Of a stretch of 64,000 nt of DNA, positions 1-13,589 are shown piece after piece (positions within the stretch are counted from its first letter, which is position 1; every line of letters starts with the position of its first letter). Where the stretch lies: NCBI RefSeq assembly GCF_026914265.1, contig NC_069135.1:18096406-18160405 (forward strand). The letters are read 5' to 3'. The translations under genes were made by a program, and so were the position numbers. This DNA comes from Mya arenaria (taxonomy: Eukaryota > Mollusca > Bivalvia > Myida > Myidae). The notes beneath the pieces were generated by a model. It worked only from the letters and a program-made list of their open reading frames with translations. It did not search any database and was not told where the DNA came from.

Positions 1-901
1 CTTATTCAATTGAGAATTTTACAAACTACCCCATCATAATTGGCTTGCACTGCAATTTCAGTCCTACTACATCCCTAAACTTGAATGACATTGTGTATTA
101 CTAAATTTTACTCAATTTTAAAAACTCAAACCATAAATAATGCTCAAGTCTACAAGAGAGGCATAGAGCCTTAAACAGGGTTTCAAACAAACTTGTAAGC
201 TTCCGGCCACAATCTCGAAATATCTTAAGCATTACAGGTTAAAGTATCATAACTCCTTTCGCCAAATAACTTTCTTATACTTCAACTTTAATAATACCGA
301 GCATAGTTTTTCATGATGATGATTAATATAAATTCCTGTGAAGGTCTCAACACCTTTTAAAAGGAGAAAATTGACAATTTATTTGAAGATGATGTTTCAT
401 ATATTTAAAGAAATAAATCATCACATTAGTGTCAATTTATGATATAAATAGAATATAACATTCATGGTCATTCAATAAGAAATATTTTGAATAATGACTG
501 ACCAATCAATGCACTTCTACTCATAACATGTTCAACATGTTTGATAATCTCAAAGCACTTATAAGCATGGATGTTTTTAGACTTTGTACTCAAACTCTAA
601 AATAATACAATTTACACTATAATTTTATTTCCAAGACAATCATAGTATGTCAAAAATGCCATGAAATGAAAACTACAACCAAGCTGCTTGTTCCTTTTAA
701 AGCTATTTTTTCCAAGTATATAGAGGACTAAATGTGTATGAAACGTGTTAGTAGGATTTTTCTTCCATTAAATATATGTCAGTAAAGGTTTGGAAGCAAA
801 TCAATATCAAGGAAATCAATAAAAAGAAAGAAAATAAATCAAGCACTGCACAATACTTAGAGTGAGTCATACAAGACTGGGGAAACACCTATATTTCATA
901 C

Positions 902-3900
902 CTGCCAAACTTGTATGGTATAGGTTTGACCTTGTCCTTCTCAATCTGATGAAGGACCGGAGTAAATACCCTCCAAGCCTCGTAAAGTTCGTCCGATCGC
1001 ACAAAGTTTATCTGAGATCCAGTGAACACATCCAGTATCAATCTCTCATAAGCCTCTGGCATCCTCACATCCTATAAAGTAGAGTAATTGTAAGTAAATG
1101 TTTGATCATTTAATGTTAAGGAAAACGTGCAAAATTTTTGACATCACATTAAACAATTTACAAACAACTTAAGCTCTGAAGAGATTAGAAAATAATTTGC
1201 AGTTGAGGGGGGGGGGGGGGGGGGGGGGGGTCCAAATGTTTGTGGATAACAGTGCAGAAACTGCATTTATTAGTGAAAACTAGACGCCAACAGGCAACAT
1301 GTTGAATCTGAAAAAAGCCTTTGACAGCCATTTTTCAACCTTTGACCTATTCACGTGAACATGACCTTCGAGGTACAGACCTAGGCTTTGTGCCACATCA
1401 CGGTGAACGTTCATGGCATGTTGTTTTTTCAAATCAGCTATAACGCTTGTTTAAGACAAGGATCAACCTTGGTCTCTAAGCATGACCTTGACATTTGAGA
1501 TAAGACCATGGTCAAGATACAAGGACAAGGATCATTTCAACTTTTTTCCTCTAAAGGAGACCTTTACCTCGGACACACAGACCTAGATCTTTTGCAAGAC
1601 ACACCAACTAATAGCGAACTTTCATGGCCATTTTTTTTTTAAATCCTATAATGGTCAAGACAGAGCTCGGACCCGAATCATTGAATTTTTTTACCTCTAT
1701 AGGTGACCATTGAGTTTCAGACCTGGGTCTTGTGCATGACACCACTTCATCATGGTGAACCTTCATGCCAATTTTTTTGTAAATTAACTATGCATTGCTC
1801 ACCGCACACAAGTTTGACATAAAAAATCTCGTAATTAAAGTTTATCTTTTGCCGATCTGTATTTCAAAATTTTAAGTAGGTACATTGCACTATGCACAGA
1901 ATAGAAGCTATTCAATTAAGGAAAGGCTGAATGTGGTAGAATTGTCTTTTATGCACACTGAATTTAAGTGAAGAGAGCAACTAGTTGGTCAATGCCATTG
2001 TTTTATAACTATCCCTGAATGTAGTTTTCCTGTCCAGACCTTGTATCTACTGTGGTAAGTGAGATCCAGCTCCGTCTCCTCACAGTCAAAGTGCATGCCA
2101 GGAGACTTGGTCATCATCTTCATATACACGGCCTCATTAGGCTGCACCCGGATCACAAGCTCATTACGCTTCACCTTGCCGTCAGAGAATATGTCCCCAG
2201 GAACGTCCTTGAACTGGACACGCACCTCAGCCTTACGCTCATTCAATGCTGTGGATGTGGAATACAATATAGATTTATGAAGACAATACAAGTACTAGTT
2301 ATCGAAGCGTCCTGTCTGACATACCAACATATAATACGGTTTATGAGGTTTTTTCTCCTCTTCAAAAATAGGTCATAAGCAGGTGTTTTCATGAGCATTT
2401 CATACTTTACAAATAATAACCTAACCTTTATATCAGTAAAACATATGAAATAATAAAAATATCTTATTAGCACCGACAGACAGAAAGGCAGTTGAATGGA
2501 CAGACAGAGGGGAAATCTGCAGTCCTCACAGGCTTAACCTGTAGAGACTAATTACCCTTTTTATATATACATAAACATAATTTCAACATTGCGCAGTTAC
2601 ATATAATATTATGTGAAAAATGGAGCATGGCTGCATTGCATTAGGTTGAATATGCTCAAGCATACTTTGCGATATGTATTGCATTTTGATGCCCTTATTA
2701 TAAATTCTGATAATTGACAAGAAAGTTCACCTTTGCCACATCTCAGAATGAAGGGCACGCCATCCCATCTCTCGTTTTTGACAAACATGGCCGCAGAGAC
2801 AAAAGTAGGTGTGACAGAACCTTTTGGCACTGTTGGGTCATCGAGGTAACCCTCGCGCTGGTCTGGGGAGCCGTCAGGGTTGCCGACATACTGCCCTAAC
2901 ACCACGTCCTCCAGCTTGATAGGGGGCATGCTTTTCAACACCTTCACCTGGTTGATAATGAAATTCGGTAAAAAGTTATGATACTGGAGATTACCAATCA
3001 AGTCCTGGAGTGACGTTTGCAGCGCCCATATTCACCAAATGTTATATCTCGAGTCAGAGTTTAAGACTCAGAAAAAAGAATTTTAGTGTCTTTGATATAC
3101 TTATTTTTGACAAAAGGTATATTGTCGTAAAATATGTTATTTTAAACATAAGCAGCATTTGTTACAATTGTTGCTCTTCAAATAGAAATTTGACATTGAA
3201 AATAAAGATTTGGAGTTATGAGTCAGTTTCATGATGCTAGTGAATAAGGGCACATGAAGGAAACACATTTATGAGAAATGAGAAAACGCAATATTGATAC
3301 ATTAACAAGAGAGAAACATAAACGTCAAACTAAGAATTTCTACAAGAAGCCTTGAATTAAAATGAATGATACAGTGCACAATACACTTCATTATATATTA
3401 TATTCTTATAGTCACATGTGAAATAAAAACCTTTTCATTTCTGATATCCTCTGCCCCGAGTGTGGGTGGTTTCTCCATTGCAACCAAGGTAAGCAACTGA
3501 AGCAGATGGTTCTGCATTACATCCCTGAAGAAAGCATAATGTAAAATTAAAACAACCAATTCGAAACTCAAGTATCCATGATTGGATAACAGTGTTCGCT
3601 AGCATTGTATGTGATCACTTTGTTTACTAGTCTATGACTGTGTCAAACCATTTTTCTGTACTGTGTTAATAAGCCATAATTAAATTGCAAATATCCTGTA
3701 AGAATGGGAAAGGGCTTTACTTTTCCATGTCATACAAGTGAAACAAGAGCTATCTCTGAATAAACACCCCTGAACACCATCCTGAAAGGAAATGGCAGTG
3801 AAATAATTAGAAATCTTAACTTAAAATGGTAATGCTGTGAATATGATTCATTTGTTCTCTTTTGGATTTTCTATCTAATAGTTTAAAAATAAAAGTACTT

Positions 3901-6900
3901 TTATCTTCTGCAGTAAATTATAAATGTTAAAAGTTTTTGACTTATGCTGATGGGAAAAAAAATAAATAACAGAAATAATAACCAAAAGAGCACTTGAAAT
4001 GTCCATTCAATAAAACCAAAGATTCTTTGCTTGAACTCAATATACTCATCAACAAGGTTCTTTTACATTTCAGAAGCAGCCAGTGCAATTATACATATTG
4101 TATGAAATGTCATTAAACTCAATAACTTAATAATGTTCTGTACACTGCATTTGCGCTTATCATTCTTAACCAAGTGTCCATTGAGAAATTTAGAAGTTAT
4201 GCTGTGGAAAAGAAAAATTAACAAAAAACAATAACTCTGTAATTTGCTAAAGCAGAGTTATGGTTCTTCTACACTGTACTTCTTTTCATTGTGTTTTACC
4301 CCTGTATGAAGGCAAATTTAATTCCATTCAACAATTATAAAGTTTTTCTACAGACAAGTAAAAGTAACAAAGGGCAACTAACTCTTGAATAAGCTAAAAA
4401 AACAGAGTTATGATTTCTATACACTGCACCTCATCATTTAGCAACAATGACCTTGACCCTGACCACCTCAAAAACAATCACAAGCAAGCTATTCACATAA
4501 GCTACCTTCAAATCAACTTTCATTACGGTTACCCCGAACCTCTCATGAGCAATGTCATGCTATCTTTTCAAAGAAGCTACCTACACACCAACTTTCATCA
4601 CTATTCATTACTTAAGTTATTGGGCTTAAACATTTTTTTCTATCATTAGTAACAGTACTTTGACCCTGACCCCATCACTCATAAGCAGCCCAGAGCTAGC
4701 TCTTCACATAAGCCACCTACACACAAACGTTCATTACTATCCATCAATTCTAACTGAAGTTATTGAATGGAAAACATTTTCTTTTTTAAATAACACTGAC
4801 CCTAACCCAACCCCCCTCAAAATCAATTCCAAGCTAGCTCTTGTTTCATTACTTTTCATCAATGCTAGCTTAAGTTATTGGGGTGAAACCAATGTTTGAC
4901 ATTTCATAATACCTGATAATTCCAAACTCGTCAAAGTATCCCCCTCGGCCCTGAGTGCCAATTGGTTCCTTGAAACTGATAACGATAGATGCCACACTGT
5001 CCCGATTCCAAATCGGGCTGAATATACGATTGCCAAATCTACAATTTTTGGTAAAAAATAGAAAGTATGTTATTAAAAATAAATGAAAACTTGATGTCAG
5101 TTTTAGATAATCATTTTACCATTAAACTGTTTCAAAAAGCAATCAATTACCATACATTTCAATAGATTATTTAATATAAATATTTAAACTGCAATATGAA
5201 ATCACTTCATCTTTTTAAAATCCATTGGCATATTATAAACTCAACAGTATCAATACATATATACAATGGATTTTCTTTTATTCAACAACTATGAGTACCA
5301 TAGGAGAACCTGCCAGTACAACAGGAGTTGTAGGAAAAGAACAGGAAGTCACCCACCTGAGAACCATTAGGTTTTGGACCATTTCCTTGCCCAGGTAGTG
5401 GTCTATGCGGTAAAGCTCCTCCTCCTTAAATAGTGAGGCGAGGTGTCGAGACAGATGCTCCGAACTCTCAAGGTCATGCCCAAATGGCTTCTCAATGATC
5501 ACTCTCGTCCATTTGTCTCTGATAAAACAATACAACCATTATTTGGATTAAATTTGATGCATCATGACAGAAGTTTTTTAAGTATTTTGCACTGAAATAC
5601 ATGAATACATAAATGTTGCTTTTACTGGGGTGTTTTAGGCAATAACTATCAGATATAACAAGCATTTTAACTGTTAGCATTAAAAGCATCAACCATTTGT
5701 TCTAACTTGTAGCTTAGAAGGAAATGTAATGTATGCTAGGTCAAGATACTGACCCTGACGACATGCATGTGGCTTTGAGGTTCAAGGTCACACTCTCATA
5801 CACAGAGGGTGGGAGTGCTAGGTAGAACAGCCTGTTGCAGTTCCCTGTAGCGTTGATGGCATCATCAAGCTTCTTGAAGTCGGAAGCTTTGTCATAACTC
5901 CCAGCCACATAACTATTCAGCTTTATAAATGCCTGGTACTTTGTTTTATCTTCATCTGAAATCTTGAAATATGTAGACAATCAAGGAAGTAGTAAGGTGT
6001 TATTCAAATAGAATTGCTGAAATTGATGTATGAAATATTAGTTACCAGTACGAGTAAAATGTACTATGTGCATGCATGTTTTTAAAGAAGTATTGAACAG
6101 GGACAGAAGTGGGTACTATGCTTTACAAAAACAGTAGATCTAATTGAGTTTATATTCATAATAACAGTACTAGAAAGCAGAACATCAATCAGAACATTAC
6201 GCCAGAGTCACAGATAAGGGCCTTAATTTGTGTCTTTACTCTTTAAATAACAAGTAATACAATTTAAATAAGATTGTGAACAGTGAATTTTATATTTTAA
6301 TTCATTGACTGTTTATATCTAGATGACACCAAAATGTACAATTCCATTTACAAAATTGCTTTATCTTGTACAATACACTTTTGTCAAAAATGTATCCTGT
6401 TATGTGATTAAGTTGTTTGTTAAATTTCAGTCTGTGTAACATGAAACAAGTTAGATTATAAATGTCTTAAGTTAGACTAGCCAGCCTTTCTTACTTTCAT
6501 GAATGGAGCCCATCTTTTCTCAAGCTCGCCCATTGACAGTTTACTTCTAGCATAGCCGATAATGCATGTCTCTCTTGGCATTAACTCATCTTTGTACAGG
6601 TTCCTGCAAATTATAACAATAAAGAAACAGTTTCCTCTGTTCATCTTAAAGTAAGCCATCACCTGATGTACAGTTTACAAATAATATATGCAAATTGATG
6701 CCATCCTTAAAACCAACAATCATGTTAAAACACAAGACCATGGCAAGTTGATTAAGGATAATATAAGACAAAAATCATTTAAGCCAGAGTAATGGGGCTT
6801 ACTACACATATCTGTACTGTCACAGCCTCATAGGTAACATATTTTCATGTGATGCTTCGGACAAGAAAAAGTAACAAAGGGTAGTAACTCTGTAATTAGC

Positions 6901-9641
6901 TGAAATAGAATTGCGGTTCCTGTACACTGCATTCCCTCTCATTATGATCTATCACTGTATGAAGTTTTATAAAAATTCCATCCAAGTTTTATGTGAATAT
7001 CTTGAAATAATTAAAGGGTAATGTTTAACATTAACCCTGCAGCGTACACTGAGGCTATAAACGAACCTCGAATATTTTCCTTTGATAGCAAAGTGCAAAG
7101 TAAATCTTCTTTTCATTTCTATTATTTATTGAAATACAAGATTCAAAATTAAAAACAACAAATTAAACTTTCCACGCAACAACAGATTGGGAGTGTCTTG
7201 TTACCACACAGTAGTTTGATTGCAATGAACTCCTACTTTGTTCTCATATGAACTCCTACTTTGTTCTCATATTGCCTTTAAAGTATTTAGTGACATTTAA
7301 ACTAAAAACTTTTTTTTTCTTCAGCTTTATCAAACGGGTCACTCCTACCAATGATCAAGCATAAAATAACTATAAATTCATGATTTGATGTATTTAAAAA
7401 TAAAAATTATAATAATATTAATAATAATAATAATAGGAGTTATAATAATATAAAGTGCATCAGAACTTAAGATAAAAACACTTGATATTATTCTAACAAC
7501 ATCCCAGATGATTAATACAGTTTAAGTTCTTTCAAGAAGGAAGATTAAAGGGGATTTTTGTTTTTCACAATTGTGATAAGAAAAGTCGCTTTTGAGTTGA
7601 AGATTGTGATGAGAACAAACTACTTCAAAACAATTAAGATTATACAAGTTCTTGTGGTAAAAGTTTCATTAACTGCATGTTAAAAATCCCTGTATACATA
7701 TAGATCTACAGTTTTGCTATGTCATTGAAATGTAAACTGTTGATGAAAGTTTAATGAACCAAGGTCATAATGTTACATATTGTTCACTCAAGTTTACAAT
7801 TTGCTTTACTACGATTATTAATCATTTAAACTCCTGTTTTCAGAGATGATAGAGTGTTTAACATGCATAAAAATCTGTTTAACAGCCTGAGGTCAGCCTT
7901 TAGTTTCATTGCTTCTATGTCCATTGTAATGCCTTTGTACGTATGGTCTTTTATATTTGAAAGATCTGTGTAAAAATTTATCATGATAAATAAAGCATTG
8001 TTGTTCTGAAGTTTGATAATCATTCAGATAGGCAATTAATGTCTGGCAGCCTCTGGCATGACTACTTCATTCTTTTTCTAACTTGTCATAGTGCAAGAAG
8101 ATATATCTTTCTTTTTAATACTAACCTAAACATTAGAAACAGATACTTAATTGCTGGTTACATACATTCAAGGTTAAAGTATCTTTCACAGGTATGTCCA
8201 GTCATTGAATTTAACCTTTTGGAACAATCAACTCTGGCTCTGTTGTAATAATTAAAGAGATCATAAGGCTTATGATCAAAAATTTGCAGGCAAACCTTGA
8301 TTTGGGTGTAAACTGCATTTTAATAAAAATATCCTAAAGGAATCATTGCATAGATTATACCCATCACTTTATGGGTGTCCCCGAGCACCTAAGCACCACG
8401 GTTTACTAAAGTTTTACTGAAATCTGGCCCTGAACTTATGTCAAGTTTAAATTTACTGTATGCTGTGCAGATCAAATTTCAGAACCAAGAGCATGTGAAC
8501 CGGATACAGATAAGGCTTGAGGATTGGAAAGTTTGATTTTTCTCACATATATGGCTCTTTGTGGCACAGTTGACTTGGCCGGTTGAGATTTCCCGAGGTT
8601 CAGTAAAAATACAAAGCCTTGGTTTCTTTCCAGTTAAAGGGCATGGTAGATTATAATGTCTTATTAATACATACCAAAGGACAGGGTAGATTTTTTTCTT
8701 TGCAAGGTCACCCTAAAAAATAAGAACAAAGATTTAAAATTACATTTGCCAGTGCAAACAGTTTTATTCTCATTGACCCTAAGAAACTTTAAAAACAATA
8801 TTGATTCTTAGTGTTTACACTCATTTCACTGCCATGGGTTTGCTAGAAGGATTCCAATTTAAACATTAAGAAAGCAAAACCTCCAAACCCATTTGTCCTT
8901 AAATGGTTTCATTTAGAAGGTCAATGTATTACAGTCCAAGCATGCACACTGCACATTGGCTGGAATAGAGGCAATTCATCGCAAAAAATAAGATAGTTAT
9001 TAACGCACCCTGCAACAAACAATAACTATAAATTATCTCTGCATGGTCCATTCAGAAAATTGATCTCTGAAATCATAATTTTCTTTCTCATAATCTAAAC
9101 ACATTTTATTGCTTGAGGGTCATTTATTCATGACCAAAATCACTTGTATTGAACATGAAGTAATCCCAGTATGTATGTTAAGATAACGAAGAATATATAG
9201 TTCATCTTAACCAACCTGTAGCAATTATATTATATAATAATGAATCAAACTTGTCCTGCAATACAGATAAACAACAAGAACTCAAGCGTAATTGAATCCC
9301 TACAGCTAACTAAAATATTCAAAATTGAAAGACAAACAAGAAGAAATTTTGGAAAAAATAATGAGTTCAAATATTCATCAGAGCTCTCTGGGAATAATAG
9401 TCTTACAATAAATGAATTGCATTGATTCTGTAAACAGAATGACCAAGTCAGACTTACAGAGGCCCCATTGATTCTGTAAACAGAATGACCAAGTCAGACT
9501 TACAGAGGCCCCCATCACAACGAACACATATCCTTGTTTATCCAACTTTGCACTTTGTTTTAAATCCAACAATGCTTGTGGCACTGGGGGCTTGACTCCG
9601 ACCTCAGGTTTTGTCCGACCTTCCATTTTTCCACTAGCCAT
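902..9641 (-). CDS. G6PD: Glucose-6-phosphate dehydrogenase, 3' end outside the window
   Basis: It oxidises glucose-6-phosphate with NADP+ in the first step of the cytosolic pentose phosphate pathway, making NADPH. Exons in transcript order: 9641-9504, 8712-8675, 6603-6495, 5962-5754, 5518-5357, 5038-4913, 3524-3431, 2947-2731, 2248-2040, 1071-902. All have GT-AG borders and consistent phase. Counting from MASGK, the dinucleotide-binding GASGDLAKKK lies at residues 44-53, EKPFG at 174-178, and the substrate and catalytic motif RIDHYLGKE at 202-210. The visible part is about 490 residues; families run near 515. The final exon (family end GSRGP...YKWVNPHKL) is not in bases 1-900 and must lie off the left edge. 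The start is uncertain: an in-frame ATG at 9674 would add 11 residues. Exon 1 ends in a duplicated donor. The identification is firm; only the N-terminus is open. Confidence 0.95.
1207..1230 (+). repeat. Run of 24 G
   Basis: An uninterrupted G run stands in a G6PD intron. Such runs can form quadruplexes, and their length is often wrong in assemblies. Confidence 0.9.
1290..1800 (+). repeat. Degenerate tandem repeat in the last visible G6PD intron
   Basis: Three loose units of about 150-170 bp share CATGACCTTCGAGGTACAGA, ACCTAGGCTTTGTGCC and GTGAACGTTCATGG or close variants. A G run precedes them at 1207-1230. Confidence 0.4.
4220..4900 (+). repeat. Degenerate tandem repeat in a G6PD intron
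   Basis: About four units of roughly 130-155 bp share CTTGACCCTGACC, AGCTAGCTCTTCACATAAGC and TACACACCAACTTTCAT-like pieces. It fills most of the intron before the exon at 4913-5038. Confidence 0.5.
7227..7272 (+). repeat. 23-bp direct duplication
   Basis: GAACTCCTACTTTGTTCTCA followed by TAT occurs twice in a row, in a G6PD intron. Confidence 0.8.
9421..9512 (-). repeat. 46-bp tandem duplication of the G6PD exon 1 donor
   Basis: Bases 9421-9466 and 9467-9512 are the same 46 bp. Each copy holds GGGGCCTCT|GTAAGT, so two equal donors stand 46 bp apart. Between them lies TCTGTTTACAG, an acceptor-like end. Use of the inner donor would shift the frame, because 46 is not a multiple of 3. Confidence 0.9.
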
Positions 9642-12600
9642 TTTATTAACTGTCTCCTTGTACTCCCTATACATAGAGTGACGTCTGCTAATGGGTGTCT
9701 TGCCTTTAAGTAGGTATTGTATATCTTAATACAGGATACCTGGTAACTCGAGCGTTTAACTGCAGATTTTAGATCCGGGTTTGTAACTTTTTGTCAAACA
9801 TGACTCTCAACTTGCTTTGCAGGATATGTTATGTACAATTCATGACTTTCAACAAATGTTAAAGACTATCACAAAGTGTACAGGTGATTTCTCAAAACTG
9901 ATTAATGTCCCAAATTGTTAACTATCTATCTTTTTCATACAGAAATAAAAATCTAAACTAGAACATGTGACATTGTCACTAGAAAATAGAAGCAATTTAA
10001 TCCAACAATGAAGAGCTTTCCAAACATAGAATATTAACAATGTTTGCAGAGAAAAACTGTGTTATAAATCTAGCACAAGTTTATAGTTTTATTAAATGTT
10101 TATGCTCATTCCTCTGTCAACTGGATTGTCGACAGATTATGAATAAATCAATTAGAAAGCTCTGATAATAATAACTGCCAAATTTTTTATTTGATCATTG
10201 ATTGGTTTTATTAAGTGAGTTATTTAGGGGTAGAGCATGCAAGCTGGCTAGTAAAGAGACATTCCAACCAACACTAAGTTATTATTCGGTAGCCACATGC
10301 AAGCCCAGCTTATGTCAAATTAATGGTTTAGTGAAACTAAAATAAATAAACGCTATTACTTATAAACACTTGAGTCTGACTTGGCAAAACATTGATGATA
10401 GATCCAAGTTTCAATTAACAAACAATATTAAATAATATCTCAAACAAGAGGCGGACTTAACTTAATAATTAATCTATAACTATACATCAAAACTAAACAC
10501 GTAGATCATAATCTAGAATATTGACATGATTAGGAAATACGTTTCGTACTAAAGTACTTTATGATCAGCTCTTTGGTTGTATTTTAAATATCCAACAATG
10601 AAATCAATTTTTAATTGAAGGTTTTTGAAATATGTAAATCCTCTTCAAGGGAAATAACTCTGTTGTAACATGAAGTTCGGTCACAGCCTCACAAACCATT
10701 TTCTGAATAAAACATGCCGTAATATCATTGTTTGTTTGAAACACATATTTCAATTTATCTTTCTACTATATAAACTGAAATAAGCAAGGATATACTTCAG
10801 ATTGGTCCTCCAAACCCCAATACCACATTTGGACCCTACTTTTTCCTAGTTTAAATAGTTGATAAGCAGATTTCAATATGGGGATTGCACAAGAACAAGG
10901 GAGACAAGTCTCTAATTCAAAATTATTTTCCTGCATACAAAAACCATCAATGTATCAAAATCTAACAAAGTAATATCTATTGTCTACAATAGTTTTGATA
11001 ACATCATCAAAACCTGTTGAAAAACACACAAGTTTCAATAGTTTTACAACAATATAAAAAAAAAACAATATACATAGATCAACTATCTATATGAAAACAT
11101 TTTAATAATTTTAATAATGATTTCGTGAACATGACATTATCAGCTACACTTCTGACTCCGTACTTTTCCTTAACCAGGACTGGCAATGCTGAAAGTGTGT
11201 AACTTGAAAGAAAACTGATGCCACAAGTTCAACTGCACCATGCAAAAAAATCAGATAAATTCTACATCAATTGCATCTCATACATAAGATCCATCTATTT
11301 TTAAATAATGTTCATCGGGCATTTTCCACTGGAAACTTTGCAATCTCTGTGGCTGAGAAATGAATTTATAAGCATTGAATGACTGCATACTTGTTTATGC
11401 ATTTAGCACAGTCTAGATTTTAAGTGGCATTTTTTTACAAAAATGGCATATTATGGTTTAAAAGATGCACTACATAGGTTGAAGCAAGTACAATTTGTTT
11501 ATTATAGTGCATAGTCATGTTTAACAAGCTAAATAAAATATAAGCCTTTTAGGCTTTATAAGTGTTTTATGTGGTATTTAATGTTTAACAGGTCCCGAGT
11601 TAAAAAAACGCCAAAACATCGCTTTTATCTTTTTATCGGTACCTAGTCAAATGTGTTAGATAAACACGATAATTTAAAAAAAAAAAAAAAATTATCAACA
11701 TATATCGTGCACCCTTTTGCAGAATCAATTGCATGAAATAAGGCCCAATTTTTTTTGGTTTCACGCCAAACCATCTTACCCCACTACCATTGACTCGTAC
11801 CATTAATGTTTATTGGTATCGTGCCATACCTTATGAAATTTATAGGGAAAGATGTTGTTATTCCAGAAGTGGGTATAGAATGTTGAACAAATTATGACCT
11901 TGAAGTAATATAAAGTAATATGAAATTCATGAAATACTTACTAGCTTACCTGAAAATGAGTCCTTATATTATTTGTGGTTGGGGCAGTTTGCTTGGTTTA
12001 CCACCATGATAAGGACCTAGTGTGTTACCTTAAATGTGATTTAAAACACACCTGTTCAAAAATGCCCAACATGAAGCAAGTATTTTCTGAGTAGTAACAG
12101 TGTGTGTATACCACGTGATAAATTACGTCATATATGCTAAGTCGGAAGGATTAAAATAAAGACTTAAATCAAAGATAACTTTTCCTTTTCTTCACCATAT
12201 TAAATAAAACGACGGGCAGTATATGCCACTTAAAGAGCCCCACCTTCGTTGTATTACCGAAGTTTGATAAGGTGATTAATTTCACGAAAAACTTGTTTCC
12301 AAAATAATATTTTGTGACTGCTCTGTCAGACAGCTTTATTGTGAAAAGGTTTGTCGAAGTGTTTTAAGAAACTAAACTCTCATTCAAACTCTGGTAAAAG
12401 ACCGAAGGTGGGGCTCCGTAAGCGGCGTAGACTGCGCTATGTTTCATTAAAAATGGTGAAGAAATAGTGAAGTTATCTTTGTTTAAAGTCTTCATTAGAA
12501 GCAAAATATTGCCTTCCGACGTAGCATTTATGACGCAATTTGTCACATGGTATACACACACTGAGTAAGTAGAGCTCCAGATAAGGTGTGTATTATTGCG

Positions 12601-13321
12601 TAAAAACGTATAAATATATATATAATATTCATGAAAAACACAAGGGAGTTTAAACCTCAGGAGTTAAAACCTATGAGTATCAAAATGCCTGGGATAAATG
12701 GATAAAATATTAAAAGGTGGAGGGTAAGTAAGGCAGCATTTACTTTCCTTATCATAACAGTTATAATGTCCTATTCAAATTTAAGCGGAGGTCACTGCAT
12801 CAGAGATTGTTATATCATTAGCAACTGGTTGAGCACCTATTTTAGAAATGATTGTTTAACTTGATACTTAATGATAAAATTGTTTGACTTGTTAAATTCA
12901 CTTTGGGTTTGAATGAACAGCCTTTAAATATAACATATTCTTACCAAATCAGCCCCATCCTGTTAACATTTCCAAAGACAAGGCTGCCCTTATTTTATTT
13001 ATTTTCCTACATTGTATATTACATGTTATAAAAAATAAACATGTGTTGTGTTAAACTTTTATTAATAGTTGTGGATTAATCGAAAATTCAAAGAAAATGT
13101 GACTTTGTTTAATGCATCCTTTGCCAGGCAAACTGTAGTTGTGAATGAATTAGTGTCTTTAATTTCTTAATGATTTTACAGGGAGTGTTTAAAGAAGATT
13201 TGAGTAACATTTATTGTGTTATTGGACTTTCTTTTTATTCATTTATTTTCATTGGAAGCTGATCATTGTTTCAACTGAAATATATAATTATGTTAAATCA
13301 GGTTGATGCATTTTTTTAGTG
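9642..13321. other. G6PD upstream region and long first intron, no gene seen
   Basis: It is AT-rich sequence between the proximal and distal G6PD first exons. If the distal exon is used it is intron; the proximal promoter should lie just right of 9674. Apart from the foldback element at 12098-12563 I see no coding exon or RNA gene. Confidence 0.6.
12098..12563. mobile_element. Foldback-type MITE with about 165-bp inverted arms
   Basis: The two ends are long imperfect inverted repeats (about 12098-12265 against 12395-12563). They start CAGTGTGTGTATACC and both include a GTCGGAAGG segment, an AAAGATAACTT segment and GAGCCCCACCTTCG. AGTAA flanks both sides (12093-12097 and 12564-12568), a 5-bp target duplication. 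It has no coding capacity; a 65-codon frame across one arm is incidental. Confidence 0.7.
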
Positions 13322-13585
13322 TAAACACACTTGACTGTCAATCAAGGGGTCGCATGTTGGATTCAGAGTCACACCACTAAAAATACTAATCATCTTCCAG
13401 AAGGTACAATGAATTGGGGTCCCGTGTGACAGTGCTATACACTGGTGCATGTTAAAACGTCAAGGGTAGCTCTAACCAGGGTACCATTCCTCTTGTGCAC
13501 TCTTGTGCATTATTTTCCACAGACCTAATATGACTTACAATCTTATCAGAGCACTAACCACATGGGACTTGCCTGCGTGCCAGTA
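13322..13585 (+). mobile_element. Degenerate tRNA-derived SINE
   Basis: A perfect 5-bp anticodon stem CTTGA/TCAAG with loop CTGTCAA (anticodon GTC, Asp) lies at 13330-13346, followed by a B-box-like TGTTGGATTC. The D arm is lost. A body with GTGACAGTGCTATACACTGG and TGCATGTTAAAACGTC follows. It abuts the Helitron-like element that starts at 13590. Confidence 0.45.
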
Positions 13586-13589
13586 TAAA

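Noticed and set aside
1..900. Last exon of G6PD
   Set aside because: No minus-strand sequence coding for the expected GSRGP...YKWVNPHKL end was found, so the exon must be outside the window.
2052..2378. Plus-strand frames of 73-108 codons
   Set aside because: They are antisense shadows of the G6PD exon at 2040-2248.
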